Assembly: GCF_964355755.1 (NCBI RefSeq)
Contig: NC_092671.1
Span: forward strand, 9,373,001 to 9,437,000
Length of the DNA: 64,000 bases
From: Antedon mediterranea
Lineage: Eukaryota > Echinodermata > Crinoidea > Comatulida > Antedonidae
Direction: 5' to 3'
The notes below the pieces were generated by a model. It saw nothing but the letters and a program-made list of their open reading frames with translations, did no database searches and had not been told where the DNA came from. The stretch's first letter is position 1, and every line of letters begins with the position of its first letter. Positions 59,501 through 64,000 of this stretch are shown here, in pieces. A program made the position numbers and the translations under genes.

Positions 59501-60441
59501 GCTGTAAACAAAATACAGTGTTAGTATTGTTGATGATTATGCCCTATCCCTCCAGTGTATAGACATTCTGTTTTTTTAAATTAAGATTACGTATATTGCT
59601 ACAATACCCTTACATTTGAGGTTTTCCCCCTAGTTGTTGTCTTGTATTGTCCCTGTTCATGTGTCCTATATTTTGTTTCTTTGGACCATGTACTTTTTAT
59701 ACTAATTGTACTGTTTAGGCTGGCCCAACTCAAGATTTTTATCTTCTCTGGAATCTGCCTACTTTATTTAATTGATTCCTCTCTATTTTCACAGTCATTT
59801 TAAAATGTATTCTTAATTTGTTACTGGTTTTCTATTTATATGATGTTAAAAGAAGAACATAAATGTAAATGCTTTTTTTTAGAGATGGCTGGTGAATTTG
59901 CACGCAGTGTTTGTGCTAAAAAACTAATTATAACACATTTCAGTCAACGTTACAAGACATCGTCAGATAATGAGGTGAGCTTTATATGTCATCATCATTA
60001 TTACGTATCATAACAACTAAATCCCATTTATATTATCAATATTGTTCTTCTTCTTTATACGTTTATGCTTGTTCTTCACTCTAAGTAGATACAATCAGCA
60101 ATGGGTATAAAATGGGAGCAGCGTTCCTAGTTGCTACTACTACTTTTTAAAATTATCCAAATCAATATCCCACATTACTTTTTATAGAAAACCAAGTCTA
60201 TGATATGATACAATATAATCCAATGATATGCGAAAGTTACTGTTTAAATTATTAGAATATTTTTTATATCATATTATACAATTTAGTAATTTTTATGGTG
60301 AGTCTGTTTTGTTATTTTTAGGAAGATGAACCAACAACAACAAAATTACTGCTACAAGCCAAAGAAGCTTTTCAAAGTGACAATGTAGTAGCAGCAGCAG
60401 ATTTACTGACCGTGTCTATACCTAGCCTGAGCCTGAGGTGA
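56530..60441 (+). CDS. ELAC1: Zinc phosphodiesterase ELAC1 (short-form tRNase Z)
   Basis: Nine exons (56530-56608, 57462-57577, 57875-58072, 58419-58513, 58764-58859, 58952-59100, 59264-59395, 59883-59974, 60322-60441) encode 358 residues (human 363). The start [17 protein letters not shown] opens a metallo-beta-lactamase fold. The zinc motif THLHGDH is at about 59-65. Further zinc ligands are expected in [10 protein letters not shown], in LWDTYDAS (the GDCSG position in human, Asp kept), in MVHEATMEN and in [24 protein letters not shown] is the conserved family block. The enzyme cuts RNA 3' ends with zinc; in vertebrates ELAC1 repairs tRNAs cleaved at stalled ribosomes. The Gly-to-Trp change before the Asp is unusual. 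Intron 1 carries a TIR element. AATAAA lies at 60485. Confidence 0.93.
56640..56850. repeat. TAGGCCTA/CTAG-rich patch in ELAC1 intron 1
   Basis: GTAGGCCTAGTTAGTAGTAGT and related units occur here just inside intron 1, mirroring the patch at 56020-56280 on the other side of the promoter. Confidence 0.6.
56888..57386. mobile_element. MITE-like element with 38-bp terminal inverted repeats
   Basis: The left end TTTCGCAATCTTACGAATAC continues to GATAACGAAAACGGATAC. The right end (57346-57383) is its reverse complement with a single mismatch across 38 bases. Inside are further CGTATTCG and CGAATA units. The element is about 500 bases, non-coding, and unlike families A and B. It fills most of ELAC1 intron 1. 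Confidence 0.85.
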
Positions 60442-62550
60442 TGACTATTGTAGGCCAAGGCTTGTTCGAACCAGGTTGGTATAAAATAAAGTAATTTAAA
60501 TTGTAACCACTGATTACATTACAGTATATAAATAGTATAAATGGGAAAAAAGGAAAAAAAAACAACAAAAAATTAACTCTAATAAGGGGCCAATACTGTT
60601 CTGTTAATTATAAGGTCTATTTTCAGCGTTAAAAACATGTTTAAAGTCTCCTAATTTTACCAGTGGAAAAGTCAGCGTCTCAGGATTTCCTCTGATTAAA
60701 GATGTCCCCTGAATTTGAAATGCCATTAATGGGTTTACTATAGATTTCTTTCTTTATAGATAGGATTACACATAAAATAACAATTATTGTCTCATATTTC
60801 TGTCAACACATTTATTAACTAGAAACTTGCATACCATAACACCACATAATTCCAATAATATGTACAAAAAGCTGCCAAAAAACAAACAAAAGATAATCTG
60901 CTTAAGACACAAGAATTGTACACTGTTTAAGTTTTTTTCAAAAGTTGGATTTTTTGTGGCAAGATTTTGTGGAACATTTGTGGTAGATTAGAATAATGAA
61001 ATATCAGGGACAACTTTTTCCTGGTACAGTATACCGAAAAATCAATAATAGCTTTTGAAAAATTGATCTTGCTAAACAAAATAAGATAGTCTCTCTTCAA
61101 ACCTGAATAAATCAGTGTTTATAAATTCTTATTTCAGTATACGTAGTTATTGTAAACTCATAAGGAATGATGCACAATAGAATCATTGTAAAAAATGTTT
61201 ATAGTTTATCAATTGTATTCAATAGAATACATTGTTTTATAAGGTAATGTAAATTCAACTTTTGTTCTACAGTATAAGTAAAGATTATTGAATCATAATT
61301 TGGGCCTGGCATGTGGTTTAGATAGGACCTTTCAAAACACTACCTAGTAAATACATTACACTGTTTTTACATTGATTAAAATCATAATTAAATTTAGTTA
61401 CAATATACACATTATTTCTCTTAATAAGCTTTTTACTTAATATATATTACCAACACATATAATTACTAATAGTTTAAAGCAATGTTTCTGTGTAAACAAA
61501 TTATGTATTTTTTTATATTAATTACACATAATTAGAATAAAATTTATGAATTTATTATTTTTCTTTAAATTAATTTTCACACAGCACATATTTTGTGTGA
61601 GTTCCAAACAGCACAATAAAAATTGTCTGTATTTTAACATTTTTTTATACATAATTAGCCAAGCAAATAAGATAATAAATACAACATATTAATTTATATT
61701 TATAATTTTCATTTTTTCACTCTATCAAATTTGATATTATATCATTTTCTTTGTACTTTAAACAAATCTAAAAATATCCTAAATTTCGCCAAATTGAATA
61801 CAAAAAAATGTCATTACATTAATGTTCCACATTTTAATACTTATAATATTAACAACCATATACATAAATTTACAATCAATCTTATGAAATTCATTTATAA
61901 ATTAATATCTGCAACATTTAATAATGAATTCTTAAAGCATAAACATCAAAGAAATATACAGTTTGTATCTAATGTTTCTTAAAATACATTGCCACAATTT
62001 GAAACTATGTTTTTTTTTACCCTTAAGTCTTACTTTGGGTCCTACACTAGGTAGCACTATGCCTAAAATTATTTCTTGTTATTCGTATACATTTCCTAGA
62101 TATTAACCGTAGGATGTCAAAATTACATTAAGAGTTGGAAGTCGCTGAACAATAAAATAAGCTTGTGTCAATTAAAAATCTATTTGCATTTTTACTTTTT
62201 TTGTACTGTTTCTTGAAAATAACATGATTCATAAACACTATCATATTTGTAATAAGCAGAAAAGAGTTTTGTCACCCTGTTTTTTAATTTTTTACTTATC
62301 AAAGAGAAGCAGTTAATTGTTTCGAACCTATAGCTGACAACAAATATTTAAAGTAAAGGTCGATTATATTCAACAAATAAAATGTTCTATTGAATTTTAT
62401 TATTTTAATAATATTTACTTGATATAATATTTACTGCAATATATTATTTACTGCTCAAAGGTAACTAAATATCACATTTTTTTTTTAAATTATGGTTTTT
62501 TCAATATTAACATTAAAGATACTGTAACATAGAATAATCATACCAGAAAG
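60442..62550. other. Gene-free AT-rich stretch after ELAC1
   Basis: Very AT-rich. No exon is recognised, and the open frame at 61731-61982 is compositional. A short block near 60655-60715 (CTGATTAAAGATGTCCCC) weakly resembles the repeats in POC5 intron 8 and PKD1 intron 5. Confidence 0.45.
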
Positions 62551-62554
62551 TTGC

Positions 62555-62745
62555 TACATTCTTTACTACAGTAGACTTGGCTTCATACAAGTGTAGTACA
62601 TACATTCTTTACTACAGTAGACTTGGCTTCATACAAGTGTAGTACATACATTCTTTACTACAGTAGACTTGGCTTCATACAAGTGTAGTACATACATTCT
62701 TTACTACAGTAGACTTGGCTTCATACAAGTGTAGTACATTTTCTG
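62555..62745. repeat. 46-bp tandem repeat, four copies
   Basis: Units start at 62555, 62601, 62647 and 62693, each beginning TACATTCTTTACTACAGTAG and ending CATACAAGTGTAGTACA, followed by a broken fifth start. They look identical by eye, which points to recent expansion. Each unit contains the small palindromic pieces CTACAGTAG and ACTTG...CAAGT. Confidence 0.92.
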
Positions 62746-63590
62746 CTACATACCTTTATTTTTATACTTTGTGATAAAGTCAAGCACATAAAATATAGGT
62801 ATATTGTGTTATTTTGATTATTGTGAATATGATTTAAGTACATTTTAGCCTGATTAATTTACTTGTACAAAAGTTGTAAAATGATCTTATTGCTAGTAAA
62901 GTAAGATTTACATCCATACACCATTGAATTAAAGTAAAAGTTGAGAATGTCTCAATGAATTACAGACAGCTTTCCTAGTATTAGAAGACAATTGTAGCAT
63001 AACTGCCAAAACGTTTTAGGACATTCTTAACCACATGGTGTACTGCAAGCCTTATTTTACTAGTGTTTATCCAAATCTTTAAACATATTTGTTATAAATA
63101 CCGTGTCTTTTTTTTTTGTCCTTCAATTTTATTTGTAGCTCAAAATATGAGTTAAATTTTGTCTGTATAAAATCTGAATACAAAAATACTTGGTAATGAT
63201 CCTCTCTTTGTGTACAACTAACTTCCCAGAAGCAGGTGTTTAAGTATGTGGACTTAACCAAGATAGTATAGCCTATACATATAGTTAGGATTCAATTTTA
63301 AAGTGTACATTTATATACGATACTTATTACATTTCATGGTACCGTCCATGCATGTTACATAATGGATATTTGTGGCATGTTACACTCTGTTGTTTTTAGG
63401 TATTTAGTTGTGCTGCTATATAATGGGTATTTGTGGCATTTAATTGCAAGGTATTACTGTTCTTTTACCAATAATTTAATACCAATTTTGAATAACTTTT
63501 ATTTACTTATTTCTTTCCAGTTCAAAAATATTGTGCTAATAGTCGTTACGTTGAACTACTGTATAATTGTTGTTCTCCTGTTTTTTTGAT
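62746..63590. other. Gene-free AT-rich stretch
   Basis: No supported exon. It may contain 3' UTR of the minus-strand gene whose last coding exon is at 63617-63703. A minus-strand AATAAA is at 63600-63595, just after that gene's stop. Confidence 0.4.
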
Positions 63591-63616
63591 GATTATTTAT
63601 TTCAGAGATCATGTTC

Positions 63617-63703
63617 TCATTCTTCTTCACCTTCAACGAGTACCATTCCGCAATCTGTCCGTGGGGTCGCTGTTTCTTTGAAGTTCAATTTCTCATCCAA
63701 TAT
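63617..63703 (-). CDS. Terminal exon of a MAP2/MAP4/tau-family gene (partial)
   Basis: A minus-strand acceptor (tatttgtag) opens an 87-base exon. It encodes a 28-residue tail that begins ILDEKLNFKETATPRTDCGM and ends in acidic EGEEE before TGA. This matches the region just after the last microtubule-binding repeat in vertebrate tau (HKLTFRENAKAKTDHGAE) and MAP2/MAP4 (KLDFREHAKARVDHGAE). The family stabilises microtubules. The rest of the gene should lie beyond the right edge of the window. The short exon limits certainty, but the LNFKE...PRTD pattern is specific. Confidence 0.72.
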   Translation of the reverse strand: MLDEKLNFKETATPRTDCGMVLVEGEEE

Positions 63704-64000
63704 CTACAAATATAATATATAATAATAACTCAATTGTCAAGAAATATTTAAAATTATGTTTAATTATGTTTGAATAAAAGTAACAAATTAAGACATATTA
63801 TTTTGACCTAAACATGTTTTAAACAACAGCCAGGTAAACAAAAATAAATAAATAGGGGCGGCTCTACTATTGTATTTACAAAGCAATCTCTGATTAGTTG
63901 TCTTAATTGTAAAAAGATGACTGTTGATAAAAGCAGAAGCAATTAAAAATAAAATGTATAAAGTCCTCATTTACGTTACCAACTATTGGATTCAATACCT

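Noticed and set aside
1-64000. CRISPR array, operon or bacterial system
   Set aside because: All genes are intron-containing animal genes; the only regular array (62555-62745) is a gapless tandem repeat without spacers.
1-64000. Over-use of TACAGTA/TACTGTA
   Set aside because: The heptamer seemed frequent while reading, but I did not count it against expectation, so I make no claim.

Overview
The window is animal (metazoan) nuclear DNA. It has intron-rich genes with GT-AG junctions, AT-rich introns and spacers, SINE-like and MITE-like repeats, and a Ty3/gypsy fragment. A polycystin-1 with WSC, PKD, REJ, GPS and PLAT modules, together with islands of the palindrome TAGGCCTA, suggests a marine invertebrate deuterostome. 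An echinoderm is my best guess at low confidence; the sequence alone does not fix the species. All exon models were spliced by eye and checked only for reading-frame closure and resemblance to remembered families.

Layout: (1) 1-5.5 kb has no recognisable gene, only repeats. (2) 5.5-13.5 kb holds two GT31 (beta-1,3-galactosyl/GlcNAc-transferase-like) genes on the minus strand, about 5.6 kb apart. (3) 15.2-19.3 kb is prefoldin subunit 5 (plus), with an LTR-flanked, decayed Ty3/gypsy fragment in antisense in intron 1. (4) 21.4-26.4 kb is the centriole gene POC5 (plus), whose introns carry two tRNA-Val-like sequences and MITEs. (5) 27.2-31.0 kb is TMEM161 (minus). (6) 32.1-52.3 kb is a 29-exon polycystin-1 gene (plus) coding for about 4230 residues, with no leucine-rich repeats. 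(7) 53.3-55.6 kb is NHEJ1/XLF (minus), head to head with (8) ELAC1, the short tRNase Z, at 56.5-60.4 kb (plus). (9) At 63.6 kb is the terminal coding exon of a MAP2/MAP4/tau-family gene (minus).

The genes are unrelated housekeeping and cell-biology genes (protein folding, centriole, membrane channel, DNA end joining, tRNA processing, cytoskeleton, glycosylation), so no operon-like system is implied. The repeated architectural feature is divergent pairs: GT31/PFDN5, TMEM161/PKD1 and NHEJ1/ELAC1. Each has a spacer of roughly 1-1.7 kb between start codons and TAGGCCTA-rich DNA in or beside the spacer. A second feature is a short inverted-repeat MITE family with at least nine copies, six of them in introns of POC5, PFDN5 and PKD1. 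I did not find a convincing novel biological system. The best leads are that MITE family, the retroelement with an unusually long copy of a tRNA 3' half, a 38-bp-TIR element in ELAC1 intron 1, and a possible alternative signal-peptide exon of the polycystin gene.
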